A stretch of 64,000 bases of DNA from Nonomuraea ceibae (GCF_019396325.1 NZ_JAHKRO010000014.1:1-64000), one strand, 5' to 3'; counted from the first letter of the stretch, positions 1 through 9,035 are shown. A program made the numbers and translations. The notes: a model not told the origin generated them from the letters alone.

Positions 1-189
1 GGCCGCGGCCCCGGCGGCCCTCGCGGTGGCTGCCGTGGTGGCCGCCGGGGTGGTCGCGGCGCGGGCGGCGGCGAGCTCGTCGCGCAGGCGGGAGCGGAAG
101 GCCGGGTCCGGGCCGCCGCCCAGCGGGGTCCTGCCGAGCTCGGCGAGATGCTCCAGCACCCGCTCCTGCGATCTGCGCGCCCTACTCAT
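1..189 (-). CDS. RsbN-like anti-sigma factor (DUF5667 type), N-terminal 63 residues
   Basis: Only the first 63 codons lie in the window; the gene runs off the left edge. It starts at an ATG (187-189) preceded by an AGGGGG Shine-Dalgarno about 5 bases upstream, 71 bp after the stop of the BldN-like sigma gene on the same strand. The visible part is a soluble, Arg/Glu-rich N-terminus with an Ala/Thr-rich stretch, as in cytosolic ends of single-pass anti-sigma proteins. In Streptomyces the gene after bldN is rsbN, which encodes the membrane anti-sigma of BldN. The assignment rests mostly on this gene order, because the membrane segment and C-terminal domain are outside the window. Confidence 0.6.
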   Translation of the reverse strand, partial: MSRARRSQERVLEHLAELGRTPLGGGPDPAFRSRLRDELAAARAATTPAATTAATARAAGAAA

Positions 190-260
190 GGCGGCCCCCT
201 GATGCCCCCGCGGCTCGGTCCTGTGGTGATACCTGCCTAACGACGTTCCGTGGCGAAAGG

Positions 261-899
261 TTACGCAAGGTCGTGTTTGAGCGCCCTGGCCAGCGCCCTG
301 ACGGCACGGAACTGCAGCGCTTTGATCGCTCCACTCTTCTTCCCCATGATCAGCGCGGTTTCCGCGAGCGACAGGCCGTGCAGGAATCGCAGGACGACGC
401 ACTCCTGCTGTTCGGGGTTGAGATCCCGGACGGCGCGCAGCACCCGGTCGTTGATGATGGCGGTGACCACGGCGTTCTCGGGGATGTGCGAGCCGTCCAG
501 GGGGACGTCGAGCACCTCGCCGGTCGGGACCTCCAGGCGGTAGCGTCCGGACTTGAAGTGGTCGGTCACCAGGTTTCTGGCGATGGTCACCAGCCAGGCG
601 CCGAAGTCGCGGCCCTGCCAGGTGAAGTCGGCGATGCGCCGCAGCGCCCGCAGGAAGGTCTCGCTGGTCAGGTCCTCGGCGAGCGGGTGGGAGCCGACCC
701 GGAAGTAGATGTAGCGGTAGACGAGGTCCACGTAGCGGTCGTAGAGCGTGCCAAAGGCGTCCGAGTCGCCGGTCTTGGCGTGCAGGACGAGGGTGCGCAG
801 GTCGTCGGGGAGGTCTTCGCGCACGGCAGGCTCGGTCGCCGGAGCGGGGCCAGCGACTGCTGGCGCGAGCAGCCCGGCGAACGGCCACGAGTCAGGCAT
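261..899 (-). CDS. bldN: ECF sigma factor, BldN family
   Basis: 212-residue RNA polymerase sigma factor. Region 2 (about residues 45-115) contains DLTSETFLRAL and QGRDFGAWLVTIARNL; region 4 (about 150-205) carries the NPEQQECV segment and the helix-turn-helix around SLAETALIMGKK. These match Streptomyces BldN, the sigma factor needed for aerial development. The N-terminal extension before region 2 is only about 35 residues, shorter than the roughly 86-residue pro-sequence of S. coelicolor BldN, so proteolytic activation may differ or be absent. ATG start with AGGGATA about 8 bases upstream. It is followed by the RsbN-like gene and lies near rex, as in Streptomyces. The family call is strong; the developmental role is inferred. 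Confidence 0.85.
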   Translation of the reverse strand: MPDSWPFAGLLAPAVAGPAPATEPAVREDLPDDLRTLVLHAKTGDSDAFGTLYDRYVDLVYRYIYFRVGSHPLAEDLTSETFLRALRRIADFTWQGRDFGAWLVTIARNLVTDHFKSGRYRLEVPTGEVLDVPLDGSHIPENAVVTAIINDRVLRAVRDLNPEQQECVVLRFLHGLSLAETALIMGKKSGAIKALQFRAVRALARALKHDLA

Positions 900-1077
900 C
901 CGTTATCCCTAGGGCGAAGGGGTGCGGCGTGCTCGAACACTCTAGAAATCAACCGGAAATTCCACAATCCGCATCCTCTTGGTAAGACTCCCCGCAATCG
1001 GCAGATACGGTGTGGACGCACCCGTTCCCTTTTCGGCTACCGGTTGAGAGGCGTAGTCCGGCAGCATTGGAGTCACC

Positions 1078-2532
1078 ATGGAGATCCTCGTTGCTGTCAT
1101 CGCCTTCGCCGGAGCCATCCTGGCAGGAGTCGCCTCGGGCGCCCTGGTCAGCCGGTTGCGTGAGGAGCCCGAGGGCTGGCTGATCGCCTGGACCGTTTCA
1201 GCGGCGGCGCTCTGCCTCGCGCTGGGCGTGGCGGGATTCGGCCACCTCATGGGGTTCGGGACCGTCACGTTCAAGCTCGTCCAGATCACCGGATCGCTGC
1301 TGGCGCCGCTCTGGCTGGCGATCGGGCTGATCCAGCTCCTGGCGGAGAAGACGCCGCCGAAGTTCCTCGGCTGGCTGTTCGGCATCGCCTACACGTTCGT
1401 CGCCTTGGTCATCATGGTCGTCGACCCGCTCGTCAGCGACGAGATGGGCAAGTCGCTGCCCGACGCGTCGGCGCACTGGGCGCTCATCCCGTCGTCGCTG
1501 CTGACCGGCGTGCACGCGATCGCCGCGCTGATCATGCTGGCGGCGGTGGTGGTCGCCGCGCTGCGCTGGCGCAACGGCGACGAGTACGACACCGACAACC
1601 TCCACGCCACCGTCATCATCGCCCCCTCGGGGCTCGCGCTGATGGGCGCGATGCAGTTCCTGAGCAACGGGTTCTTCATCATCGTGCTGCTCCTCGTCGC
1701 CGCCGCGGCGATCTGGTACTGCGTGCTGCGCCCGCTCGCCCCGTACGAGGACGACGACGAGGACGACGAGCTCGCCGCGGCGGAGAGCCGGCGCGCCGAG
1801 CGGGCGGCCGGGCACCGCGACGACCGGCCGGTGGCCGGGCACCGCCAGGAGCCGGTGGGCCGCCGTGAGGCGCCCGAGCCGATCGCCGAGCCGGTACGGC
1901 CGCGCAAGTCGGGGCTGGGCGACCTGGTGGCCGAATACCGGGCCACCGACGACGTCGACTACGCCGCCCGCATGTCGCCGCCGTCCGACCCTGGCCCGTC
2001 GACCGGCTACATCATGAACGGCGAGCGCGCCGACTACGCCATGCCCGCGCCGAGCGAGCGGCCCGACCCCACGATGCCGTCCACCGGCTCGATGCCCGCC
2101 GCCGGCGCCGCCTTCTCGGGCGCCGAGCTGTTCTCCCCGCGCACCGGCCCCCAGTCGGTGCCCCAGCCGGTCGTGCAGCCCGCCCCGCAGACGGGCAGGC
2201 TCTCGCCGAGCATCTACGGCATGCTCACCGTCTTCACGCTCATGGACGGCTCGGGCGCGGCCTTCGACCGGCTCGCCGAGCAGACCGTCGAGGCGGTGCG
2301 CCGGGGCGAGCCCGACACGCTCGTCTACGCCTGCCACTCGGTCAAGTCGGCGCCGCTGCAGCGCATCGTCTACGAGCTCTACCGCGACGAGGTGGCCTAC
2401 CGCGACCACCAGCGGCAGCCGCACATCGAGCGCTTCATCGCCGACCGGCAGTCGATGGTGCTGGCCACCAACATCATCGAGCTCAACGTCAACGCGGCCA
2501 AGGTCGTGCCGCTGCCGACCGCCATGTTCTAG
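1078..2532 (+). CDS. Membrane protein with C-terminal ABM-like domain
   Basis: 484 residues. The first 220 or so residues form about seven hydrophobic helices, followed by a very acidic stretch (EDDDEDDELAAAE, near residue 221) and a long Pro/Arg-rich linker. The last 100 or so residues, from about 378, resemble an antibiotic-biosynthesis-monooxygenase (ABM, dimeric alpha-beta barrel) domain: an EPDTLVYACH-like strand, a YELYRDEVAYRDH segment and a terminal helix-strand. The start is ATG at 1078 after GGAG. Its 3' end overlaps the opposing redoxin gene by 4 bp. ABM domains often act on quinones or sense small molecules, but no substrate can be read from the sequence. The membrane topology is estimated by eye, and the fusion is the notable feature. 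Confidence 0.65.
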   Translation: MEILVAVIAFAGAILAGVASGALVSRLREEPEGWLIAWTVSAAALCLALGVAGFGHLMGFGTVTFKLVQITGSLLAPLWLAIGLIQLLAEKTPPKFLGWLFGIAYTFVALVIMVVDPLVSDEMGKSLPDASAHWALIPSSLLTGVHAIAALIMLAAVVVAALRWRNGDEYDTDNLHATVIIAPSGLALMGAMQFLSNGFFIIVLLLVAAAAIWYCVLRPLAPYEDDDEDDELAAAESRRAERAAGHRDDRPVAGHRQEPVGRREAPEPIAEPVRPRKSGLGDLVAEYRATDDVDYAARMSPPSDPGPSTGYIMNGERADYAMPAPSERPDPTMPSTGSMPAAGAAFSGAELFSPRTGPQSVPQPVVQPAPQTGRLSPSIYGMLTVFTLMDGSGAAFDRLAEQTVEAVRRGEPDTLVYACHSVKSAPLQRIVYELYRDEVAYRDHQRQPHIERFIADRQSMVLATNIIELNVNAAKVVPLPTAMF

Positions 2533-2765
2533 CCGGTGAGCGCCGCCCGCAGGCGCTCCTCGGACACCCGCCAGAAGTCGTGCTGCTCCCCGTCGATCAA
2601 CGTGACCGGGATCATCTCCCAGTAGCGTTCGCGCAGCTCGTCGGAGGAGTCGATGTTCACTTCCTCCCACGGCACGCCCAGCTCGCCGGCCACGCGGGCG
2701 ATGATCTCGCGCGCGTCGTCACACAGGTGGCAGCCGGGCTTTCCGAGCAGGGTGATGCGGTGCAT
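2529..2765 (-). CDS. Glutaredoxin-like thiol redox protein
   Basis: Small thioredoxin-fold protein (78 residues from ATG 2765) with an N-terminal CHLC dithiol motif at Cys12/Cys15 and a cis-Pro context (MIPVTLIDG), as in the glutaredoxin/DUF836 family. It likely reduces or exchanges disulfides in the cytosol. A GTG three codons upstream (2774) is an alternative start: GGAGG lies inside those codons, only 2 bases from the ATG, so neither start has ideal spacing. It is transcribed divergently from rex with the Rex operator between them, so it may share Rex control. The equivalent position beside rex is conserved in Streptomyces. Confidence 0.75.
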   Translation of the reverse strand: MHRITLLGKPGCHLCDDAREIIARVAGELGVPWEEVNIDSSDELRERYWEMIPVTLIDGEQHDFWRVSEERLRAALTG

Positions 2766-2798
2766 GGCCTCCACGGTAGCGCTCGCTGGAAGGTGACT

Positions 2799-2816
2799 TT
2801 GTGCATCGGTTCACAA
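2799..2816. promoter_or_regulatory. Rex operator upstream of rex-hem
   Basis: TTGTGCATCGGTTCACAA fits the Rex operator consensus TTGTGNNNNNNNNCACAA, with complementary outer arms TTGTG and CACAA. It lies 75 bp before the rex start and 34 bp before the divergent redoxin start, so Rex bound here when NADH is low could repress both directions. Autoregulation of rex-hemACD through such a site is established in Streptomyces coelicolor. Confidence 0.9.
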
Positions 2817-2890
2817 AAGGATTAACCTGAAAGACGGTTCTAATCCACTCACGCGGCCTGAGGCCGCCCGTTCCCCTGGAGCTCCGGCAC

Positions 2891-3568
2891 GTGAAGAGCC
2901 CGTCCCACCCCCGTGATCGCGGCATTCCCGAGGCAACGGTCGCCCGGCTGCCGCTCTACCTGCGGGCGTTGCACGGGATGGCCGAGCGCGGGGTGGCGAC
3001 CGTGAGTTCGGAGGACCTCGCCGTGGCCGCCGGCGTCAACTCGGCCAAACTCCGCAAGGACCTGTCACACCTGGGCTCCTACGGCACCCGTGGCGTCGGC
3101 TACGACGTCGAGTACCTCGTCTACCAGATCTCCCGTGAGCTTGGTCTCACGCAGGACTGGGCCGTCGCCATCGTCGGCGTCGGCAACCTGGGCCGCGCGC
3201 TCGCCGGTTACGGCGGGTTCGTGTCGCGGGGATTCCGCATCGCCGCCGTGTTCGACGCCGACCCCGAAATCGTGGGCGACGACATCGCGGGGTTGAATGT
3301 GGAGCACATCGACGAACTGGAAGCCGTGATCAAGCGGCGTGGAGTCTCGATCGTGGTTCTGGCGACACCGGCGGCGGCCGCACAGGAAGTATGCGATCGT
3401 GTGGTGGCCGCCGGGGTGACCAGCATCCTCAACTTCGCCCCGGTCGTGCTCACCGTTCCGGACGGCGTCGATGTCCGTAAAGTCGACCTATCCATCGAAC
3501 TGCAGATCCTTGCGTTCCACGAGCAACGCAAAGCTGGGGGGCCACTCATGGCAGTGGACAGTCAATGA
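2891..3568 (+). CDS. rex: Redox-sensing transcriptional repressor Rex
   Basis: 225 residues. The N-terminal winged helix (about 13-75) includes the SEDLAVAAGVNSAKLRKDLS recognition region, and a Rossmann NAD(H) domain begins at GVGNLGRAL (96-104). Rex binds operators when the NADH/NAD+ ratio is low and releases them when NADH rises. It starts at GTG 2891 with GGAG ten bases upstream. The stop overlaps the hemA ATG (ATGA), so rex heads the rex-hemA-hemC-hemD-hemB run. One consensus operator lies just upstream and another lies before the MenJ/nuo operon, which identifies likely targets within this window. Confidence 0.97.
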   Translation: MKSPSHPRDRGIPEATVARLPLYLRALHGMAERGVATVSSEDLAVAAGVNSAKLRKDLSHLGSYGTRGVGYDVEYLVYQISRELGLTQDWAVAIVGVGNLGRALAGYGGFVSRGFRIAAVFDADPEIVGDDIAGLNVEHIDELEAVIKRRGVSIVVLATPAAAAQEVCDRVVAAGVTSILNFAPVVLTVPDGVDVRKVDLSIELQILAFHEQRKAGGPLMAVDSQ

Positions 3569-4821
3569 GTGTTCTGGCGATCGGGCTCAGCCACCGCACG
3601 GCGCCGGTGGCCCTGCTGGAGCGTGTCTCCGTAACGGGTGACGCGCTCGTCAAGCTCCTGCACGACGTGCAGCAGGACCCCTGCGTGGCCGAGGCCTTCG
3701 TGGTCTCGACCTGCAACCGGGTCGAGGTCTTCGTCGCCGTGGACCGCTTCCACGCCGCCGTCAACGCCGTCACCGGGATGCTCAGCCTCCACTCGGGCGT
3801 GCCGGTCGACGAGCTGACCCCGCACCTCTACGTGCACTACGAGGAGCGGGCCGTCGAGCACCTGTTCTCGCTGGTGTGCGGCCTCGACTCGATGGTCGTG
3901 GGCGAGGGCCAGATCCTCGGCCAGGTCCGGCGGGCGCTCAAGCTGGCGCAGAAGCAGGGCACGGTCGGCGCGACCCTCAACGAGCTGGCGCAGCAGGCGC
4001 TGCGCGTGGGCAAGCGCGCCCACACCGACACCGGCATCGACCAGGCGGGCGCCTCCCTGGTGACCGCCGGGCTGGCGCTGGCGGGCGACCTGACCGGCCT
4101 GCGCGCCCTGGTGGTCGGCGCGGGCTCGATGAGCTCGCTGGCCGCCGCCACGCTGGCGCGCGCCGGCGTCACCGACATCGTGATCGCCAACCGTACGTAC
4201 TCGCGCGGCGCGCGGCTGGCCGAGACCGTCGGCGGCCGGGCGGTGGAGTTCGCCGCGGTCGCCGGTGAGCTGGCCGAGGCCGACCTGGTGATCACCTGCA
4301 CCGGCGCGGGCAAGCACGTGATCACCGCCGACATGGTCACGCGCGGCGCGTTCCTGCTGGACCTGGCGCTGCCGCACGACATCGACCCGGCTGTGCGCGC
4401 CGTCCCCGGCGTGACGCTGGTCGACCTGGAGACGATCCAGGAGTCCGGCATCGGCTCGCGCGAGGGCGACGCGGTCAGGGCCGTGCGCGCGCTGGTCGCC
4501 GAGGAGCTGACGGCCTACCTCGACGCCGAGCGGGCGGCCCGGGTGACCCCCACCGTGGTGGCGCTGCGCAGCAAGGCGGCCGGCGTGGTCGAGTCGGAGT
4601 TGGGGCGCCTGCTGATGCGGGTCCCCGAGCTTGACGGCAAAATCAAGGACGAGGTGACGCTCACCGTGCAACGGGTCGTTGACAAACTGCTCCACGAGCC
4701 GACCGTGCGTGTCAAGCGGCTCGCCACCTCGCCCGGAGGCGATCATTATGCCGAGGCGCTGCGCGAGCTGTTCGACCTGGATCCGAAGATGCCCGAGGCC
4801 GTGAGGGAGGTGGAGCTGTGA
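3565..4821 (+). CDS. hemA: Glutamyl-tRNA reductase
   Basis: 418 residues. It reduces glutamyl-tRNA(Glu) with NADPH to glutamate-1-semialdehyde, the first committed step of the C5 route to 5-aminolevulinate. The catalytic cysteine is Cys50 in the STCNR motif; GLSHRTAPV near the N-terminus and the VVGEGQILGQVR segment are family signatures. An NADPH-binding Rossmann region begins near VVGAGSMS, and a helical dimerisation tail follows. The start ATG overlaps the rex stop by 4 bp, which suggests translational coupling and Rex control of heme entry. Confidence 0.97.
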   Translation: MSVLAIGLSHRTAPVALLERVSVTGDALVKLLHDVQQDPCVAEAFVVSTCNRVEVFVAVDRFHAAVNAVTGMLSLHSGVPVDELTPHLYVHYEERAVEHLFSLVCGLDSMVVGEGQILGQVRRALKLAQKQGTVGATLNELAQQALRVGKRAHTDTGIDQAGASLVTAGLALAGDLTGLRALVVGAGSMSSLAAATLARAGVTDIVIANRTYSRGARLAETVGGRAVEFAAVAGELAEADLVITCTGAGKHVITADMVTRGAFLLDLALPHDIDPAVRAVPGVTLVDLETIQESGIGSREGDAVRAVRALVAEELTAYLDAERAARVTPTVVALRSKAAGVVESELGRLLMRVPELDGKIKDEVTLTVQRVVDKLLHEPTVRVKRLATSPGGDHYAEALRELFDLDPKMPEAVREVEL

Positions 4822-5738
4822 CTCCGCAGACGGGGCCGCTGCGGCTCGGCACGAGGCGCAGCCTGATGGCGACGACGCAGTCCCAGATGGTCGCCGACGC
4901 CTACACCGAGCGCACCGGCAGGGCGATCGAGCTGGTCGGCGTCACCACGTTCGGCGACGTGAGCAAGGCCCACCTGGCCCAGCTCGGCGGCACCGGCGTG
5001 TTCGTCAGCGCGCTGCGCGACAAGCTGATCGAGGGCGAGGTCGACTTCGCCGTCCACTCCCTGAAGGACCTGCCCACCAAGCCCGACCCGCGCATCGCGC
5101 TGGCCGCGCTGCCCGCCCGCCACGACCACCGCGACGCGCTGGTCGGCCGCTGCTCCTTCGCCGACCTCCCGGCCGGCGCCAAGGTCGGCACCGGCTCGCC
5201 GCGCCGCGTCGCCATGCTCCGGGCCATGCGCCCCGATCTGGAGTACGTGCCGATCCGCGGCAACGCCGACACCCGGATCGGCAAGGTCACCTCCGGCGAG
5301 CTCGACGCCGTCGTGCTGGCCTCGGCCGGCCTCACCCGGATCGGGCGGACCGCCGAGATCGCCCAGATCTTCGAGGTCGAGGAGCTGCTCCCGGCCCCCG
5401 GCCAGGGCTCGCTGGCCGTGGAGTGCCTGGCCGACCGCGACGACCTGGTCGCCTTCCTCGGGCAGCTCGACGACCCGCGGACCCGCTCCGCGGTGGCCGC
5501 CGAGCGGTCGGTGCTGGCCGCCCTGGAGGCAGGCTGCTCGGCGCCCGTGGGTGCGTTCGCGCTCGATGACGGGCACACTCTGAACCTGACCGCAGCGGTC
5601 GTCGCCATCGACGGCGCCCGCGCGGTGCGCAAGTCCACCGCCGGCTCTCCTTCGGAGGCGGAAGATCTGGGTCGCCGGCTCGCGGCCGAGATGCTTCACG
5701 AAGGGGCCGACAGATTGATGGGGGAGCATTCCCATTGA
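4818..5738 (+). CDS. hemC: Porphobilinogen deaminase (hydroxymethylbilane synthase)
   Basis: 306 residues. It polymerises four porphobilinogens into hydroxymethylbilane. The dipyrromethane cofactor would attach to Cys240 in EAGCSAPVGA. Other family motifs are HSLKDLPT (80-87), the GTGSPRR segment and IRGNADTRIGK. The usual family length is about 310, so it is complete. The GTG start (4818) overlaps the hemA stop (GTGA), and the stop overlaps the TTG start of the next gene, which places it firmly in the hem operon. Confidence 0.97.
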   Translation: MTPQTGPLRLGTRRSLMATTQSQMVADAYTERTGRAIELVGVTTFGDVSKAHLAQLGGTGVFVSALRDKLIEGEVDFAVHSLKDLPTKPDPRIALAALPARHDHRDALVGRCSFADLPAGAKVGTGSPRRVAMLRAMRPDLEYVPIRGNADTRIGKVTSGELDAVVLASAGLTRIGRTAEIAQIFEVEELLPAPGQGSLAVECLADRDDLVAFLGQLDDPRTRSAVAAERSVLAALEAGCSAPVGAFALDDGHTLNLTAAVVAIDGARAVRKSTAGSPSEAEDLGRRLAAEMLHEGADRLMGEHSH

Positions 5739-7279
5739 GCTCCGATAGTCCGACCTCCGGTTTCGTCGCGTTCGTAGGCGCGGGGCCCGGCGACCCGAAC
5801 CTTCTCACGCTCCGCGGCGCCGAGCTGCTGGGCAAGGCCGACGTGGTGATCCTCGACGAGGACCTGCACGGCCCCCTGCTCAAGCACTGCCGCCCCGGGG
5901 TCGAGGTCGCCGCCGACGACCTCGTCAAGCACGCCAAGTCAGGCCGGCTCGTGGTGCGGCTGTGCGAGGGCGACCCGATGCTGTTCTCCTCGATCACCGA
6001 GGAGGCCGCGGCGCTCGCCGCGGCGGAGGTGGACTTCGAGATCGTGCCCGGGGTGCCGCCCGCGACGGCCGTGCTCGGCTACGCGGGCATCCCGCCGGCG
6101 TCGTCGGTGCCCGAGTTCCGGGTCGTCGACGCCACGCAGGACCAGGACTGGTCCTCGCACGCGGCCTGTCCCGGCACGCTGGTGATCTACAACGGCATCA
6201 CCGAGGCCGTGGCGATCGGCAAGGCGCTGATCGCCGGCGGCAAGCCCGACAGCACCCCGGTGGCCGTCAGCAGCGGCGGCACCACCACCGAGCAGTACAC
6301 GGTCGTCTCCTCGCTCGGCAGGCTGCAGGCCGACCTCAAGCACGCGGGCTTCACCGAGCCGGCGCTGATCGTCGTCGGCGAGGCCGTGGGGCTGCGCGAC
6401 AAGCTGTCGTGGTTCGAGACCAAGCCGCTGTTCGGCTGGCGGGTGCTGGTGCCGCGCACCAAGGAGCAGTCCAAGAGCCTGTCGGAGCAGCTCACCTCCT
6501 ACGGCGCGGTGCCCGAGGAGGTGCCGACCATCTCGGTCGAGCCGCCGCGCACCCCGCAGCAGATGGACCGCGCGATCAAGGGCCTGGTCACCGGCCGCTA
6601 CGAGTGGGTGGCCTTCACCAGCGCCAACGCGGTCAAGGCGGTGCGCGAGAAGTTCGAGGAGTACGGGCTCGACGCGCGGGCGTTCGCCGGGCTCAAGGTG
6701 GCCGCCGTGGGCGACGCAACCGCGCGGGCGCTGGTCGAGTTCGGCGTCAAGCCCGACCTGCTGCCGTCGGGCGAGCAGTCGTCGGAGGGCCTGGTGGCCG
6801 AGTGGCCGCCCTACGACTCGATGCTCGACCCGATCAACCGGGTGCTGCTGCCGCGCGCCGACATCTCCACCGACACCCTCGTGGCCGGGCTGACCGAGCT
6901 GGGCTGGGAGTGCGACGACGTGACGGCCTACCGCACCGTGCGGGCCGCGCCGCCGCCCGCGCCGATCCGCGAGGCCATCAAGGGCGGCGGGTTCGACGCG
7001 GTGCTGTTCACCTCGTCCTCCACGGTCCGCAACCTGGTGGGCATCGCGGGCAAGCCGCACAACGTCACCGTGATCGCCGTCATCGGGCCGCAGACGGCCA
7101 AGACGGCCGAGGAGTTCGGGCTGCGCGTCGACGTGATGGCCGACAAGGCGTCCGCGTCGGCGCTGGCGGCCGCGCTCGCCGAGTACGGCGCCAAGCAGCG
7201 CAGCGCCGCGCTGGCCGCCGGTGACACGCCGCGCAGGCCGTCGCAGAACCGCAGAGGAGCCAGGAGGAGAGCCAAGTGA
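5735..7279 (+). CDS. hemD: SUMT-like / uroporphyrinogen-III synthase fusion
   Basis: 514 residues with two domains. Residues about 8-225 resemble uroporphyrinogen-III C-methyltransferase: [13 protein letters not shown] is the SAM-binding loop and LCEGDPMLF the second GDP motif. Residues about 228-480 are uroporphyrinogen-III synthase, ending in [16 protein letters not shown]. The first domain is shorter than typical SUMT and lacks the GKRGG and PLTHR motifs, so methyltransferase activity is uncertain; mycobacterial HemD has a similar degenerate N-domain. Translation begins at a TTG overlapping the hemC stop (TTGA), with GGGGGAG about ten bases upstream. HemD closes the tetrapyrrole ring. Confidence 0.92.
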   Translation: MSSDSPTSGFVAFVGAGPGDPNLLTLRGAELLGKADVVILDEDLHGPLLKHCRPGVEVAADDLVKHAKSGRLVVRLCEGDPMLFSSITEEAAALAAAEVDFEIVPGVPPATAVLGYAGIPPASSVPEFRVVDATQDQDWSSHAACPGTLVIYNGITEAVAIGKALIAGGKPDSTPVAVSSGGTTTEQYTVVSSLGRLQADLKHAGFTEPALIVVGEAVGLRDKLSWFETKPLFGWRVLVPRTKEQSKSLSEQLTSYGAVPEEVPTISVEPPRTPQQMDRAIKGLVTGRYEWVAFTSANAVKAVREKFEEYGLDARAFAGLKVAAVGDATARALVEFGVKPDLLPSGEQSSEGLVAEWPPYDSMLDPINRVLLPRADISTDTLVAGLTELGWECDDVTAYRTVRAAPPPAPIREAIKGGGFDAVLFTSSSTVRNLVGIAGKPHNVTVIAVIGPQTAKTAEEFGLRVDVMADKASASALAAALAEYGAKQRSAALAAGDTPRRPSQNRRGARRRAK

Positions 7280-8259
7280 GTGCCGAGTTCCCCGTCGCCC
7301 GTCCGCGACGGCTGCGCCGCTCCCCGGCGCTGCGCCGGATGGTCGCCGGCACCCGCCTGCACCCCGCCGACCTGATCCTGCCGATGTTCGTCAAGGAGGG
7401 CATCGACGAGCCGAGCCCGGTCGCGTCGATGCCCGGCGTCGTCCAGCACACCCGCGACTCGCTGCGCAAGGCCGCCCACGAGGCCGCCGAGGCCGGGGTC
7501 GGCGGGCTGATCCTGTTCGGCATCCCGGCGGTCAAGGACGCGCGCGGCTCGGCGGGCGACGACCCCGACGGCATCCTCCAGGTGGCGCTGCGCGAGGTGA
7601 GCGCCGAGGTGGGCGACGCCATCGTGGTGATGGCCGACACCTGCCTCGACGAGTTCACCGACCACGGGCACTGCGGGATCCTCACCGAGTCCGGCGACGT
7701 CGACAACGACCTCACGCTGGAGCGCTACGCCTCGATCGCGGTCGCGCAGGCCAGGGCGGGCTCCCAGGTCGTGGCGCCGAGCGGCATGATGGACGGCCAG
7801 GTGGGCGTGATCCGGGCGGCGCTCGACGCGGAGGGCTTCTCCGGGGTGCCGATCCTCGCCTACTCCGCCAAGTACGCCTCCGCCTTCTACGGGCCCTTCC
7901 GCGACGCCGCCGAGTGCGCGCCGCAGTTCGGCGACCGCAGCACCCACCAGCAGGACCCCGCCGGGCCGCTGGAGGAGGCGCTGCGCGAGGTGCGGCTCGA
8001 CCTGGCCGAGGGCGCCGACGCCGTCATGGTCAAGCCCGCGCTGGCCTACCTCGACGTCATCCGCGCCTTCCGCGACGAGGTGGACGTGCCGGTGGCCGCC
8101 TACCAGGTGAGCGGCGAGTACGCGATGGTCGAGGCCGCCGCCGCCAACGGCTGGATCGACCGCGAGCGCACGATCATGGAGTCGCTGGTGGCGATCAAGC
8201 GCGCCGGCGCCGACCTGATCCTCACCTACTGGGCGACCGAGGTGGCACGCCGCCTCTAA
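7276..8259 (+). CDS. hemB: Delta-aminolevulinic acid dehydratase (porphobilinogen synthase)
   Basis: 327 residues. It condenses two 5-aminolevulinate molecules into porphobilinogen. Schiff-base lysines are Lys199 (YSAKY) and Lys253 ([11 protein letters not shown]). The metal loop reads [13 protein letters not shown] (121-133), with Asp at the middle position where zinc enzymes have Cys. This is a mixed Cys/Asp/Cys site that I recall from other actinobacterial HemB. The GTG start overlaps the preceding stop (GTGA). It is the last gene of the tightly coupled rex-hem run; the next gene follows after about 130 bp. Confidence 0.97.
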   Translation: MSAEFPVARPRRLRRSPALRRMVAGTRLHPADLILPMFVKEGIDEPSPVASMPGVVQHTRDSLRKAAHEAAEAGVGGLILFGIPAVKDARGSAGDDPDGILQVALREVSAEVGDAIVVMADTCLDEFTDHGHCGILTESGDVDNDLTLERYASIAVAQARAGSQVVAPSGMMDGQVGVIRAALDAEGFSGVPILAYSAKYASAFYGPFRDAAECAPQFGDRSTHQQDPAGPLEEALREVRLDLAEGADAVMVKPALAYLDVIRAFRDEVDVPVAAYQVSGEYAMVEAAAANGWIDRERTIMESLVAIKRAGADLILTYWATEVARRL

Positions 8260-8388
8260 CAGGGGGTTTCCCGTCGGGTCCTGGGACCTGTGCGTTAGAG
8301 TGCCATGACAAGTGCTGGTGTGTCCCGCGTGGCTATTGAGCCCGGAGAGCCGGGGCCTCCTCAGGCACCGAAGCGACGGGAGACACCA

Positions 8389-9018
8389 ATGGTGGGGGTA
8401 CCTCTGGCTCGGCGTACCAGGAAACGGTCCCGGCCGACGCGGATCGACGCCGTGCTGGGCTACGCCGCACTGGGCTGGCCGAGCGTGCCGGGAGCCTTCC
8501 CGCTGCGGCGGGGCACTCGAGCGTGTTCCTGTGACCGGCTCGGCTGTCCCGACCCGGGCGCGCACCCCATCTCCCCCGCCTGGAGCATTCAGGCCACCAC
8601 CGACGCCACCCAGCTCACCCGCTGGTGGCAGCGGGAGCCCGAGGCCAACGTCATCCTGCCCACGGGGCGGGTGTTCGACGTCTTCGACGTGCCCCTCGCG
8701 CTCGGCCTGTCGGCCCTCACCCGGATCGACAACGCAGGCGCGGACTCCGGCCCGGTCGCCGCCAACGGCGACCGGGTCTTGTTCTACGTGGCCACGCGCG
8801 GCAACCCGGAGGACGAGGACGAGTGGTGGTCGTGCCAGCTCGACTGCGACCCGGCCACGATCGAGGACACGCCGGGGCTGCGCTGGCACTGCCGCGACAG
8901 CTACGTGCTGGCCCCGCCCTCCACGCTGCCCACCGGACAGCCGGTCTCGTGGCTGCGCCCGCCCGACGGCCGGCCGCTGCCCGACCCGCTCCGCCTGCTT
9001 GAATGGCTGGCCGACTAG
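8389..9018 (+). CDS. Prim-pol-like protein (bifunctional primase/polymerase N-terminal family)
   Basis: 209 residues from ATG 8389. The sequence resembles the N-terminal archaeo-eukaryotic primase-polymerase domain: Trp-rich motifs (PAWSIQATTDATQLTRWW), an ILPTGRVFDVFDVP strand with spaced Asp residues where the catalytic acidic pair usually lies, and a C-terminal YVLAPPS strand. No helicase domain follows, so it is a stand-alone, short version. I chose 8389 because GGGAGA lies 5 bases upstream. The upstream in-frame ATG at 8305 sits only 3 bases after a TAGAGT -10-like box, so it would not be in that transcript. A homologue between hemB and hemL is, to my recollection, common in actinomycetes. 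Polymerase activity is unproven. Confidence 0.7.
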   Translation: MVGVPLARRTRKRSRPTRIDAVLGYAALGWPSVPGAFPLRRGTRACSCDRLGCPDPGAHPISPAWSIQATTDATQLTRWWQREPEANVILPTGRVFDVFDVPLALGLSALTRIDNAGADSGPVAANGDRVLFYVATRGNPEDEDEWWSCQLDCDPATIEDTPGLRWHCRDSYVLAPPSTLPTGQPVSWLRPPDGRPLPDPLRLLEWLAD

Positions 9019-9035
9019 GGGACTAACCTGGTCTG

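Noticed and set aside
8305..8388. A longer N-terminus for the prim-pol-like protein.
   Set aside because: The ATG lies 3 bases after the likely -10 box, so it would not be transcribed, while the ATG at 8389 has a good ribosome site.
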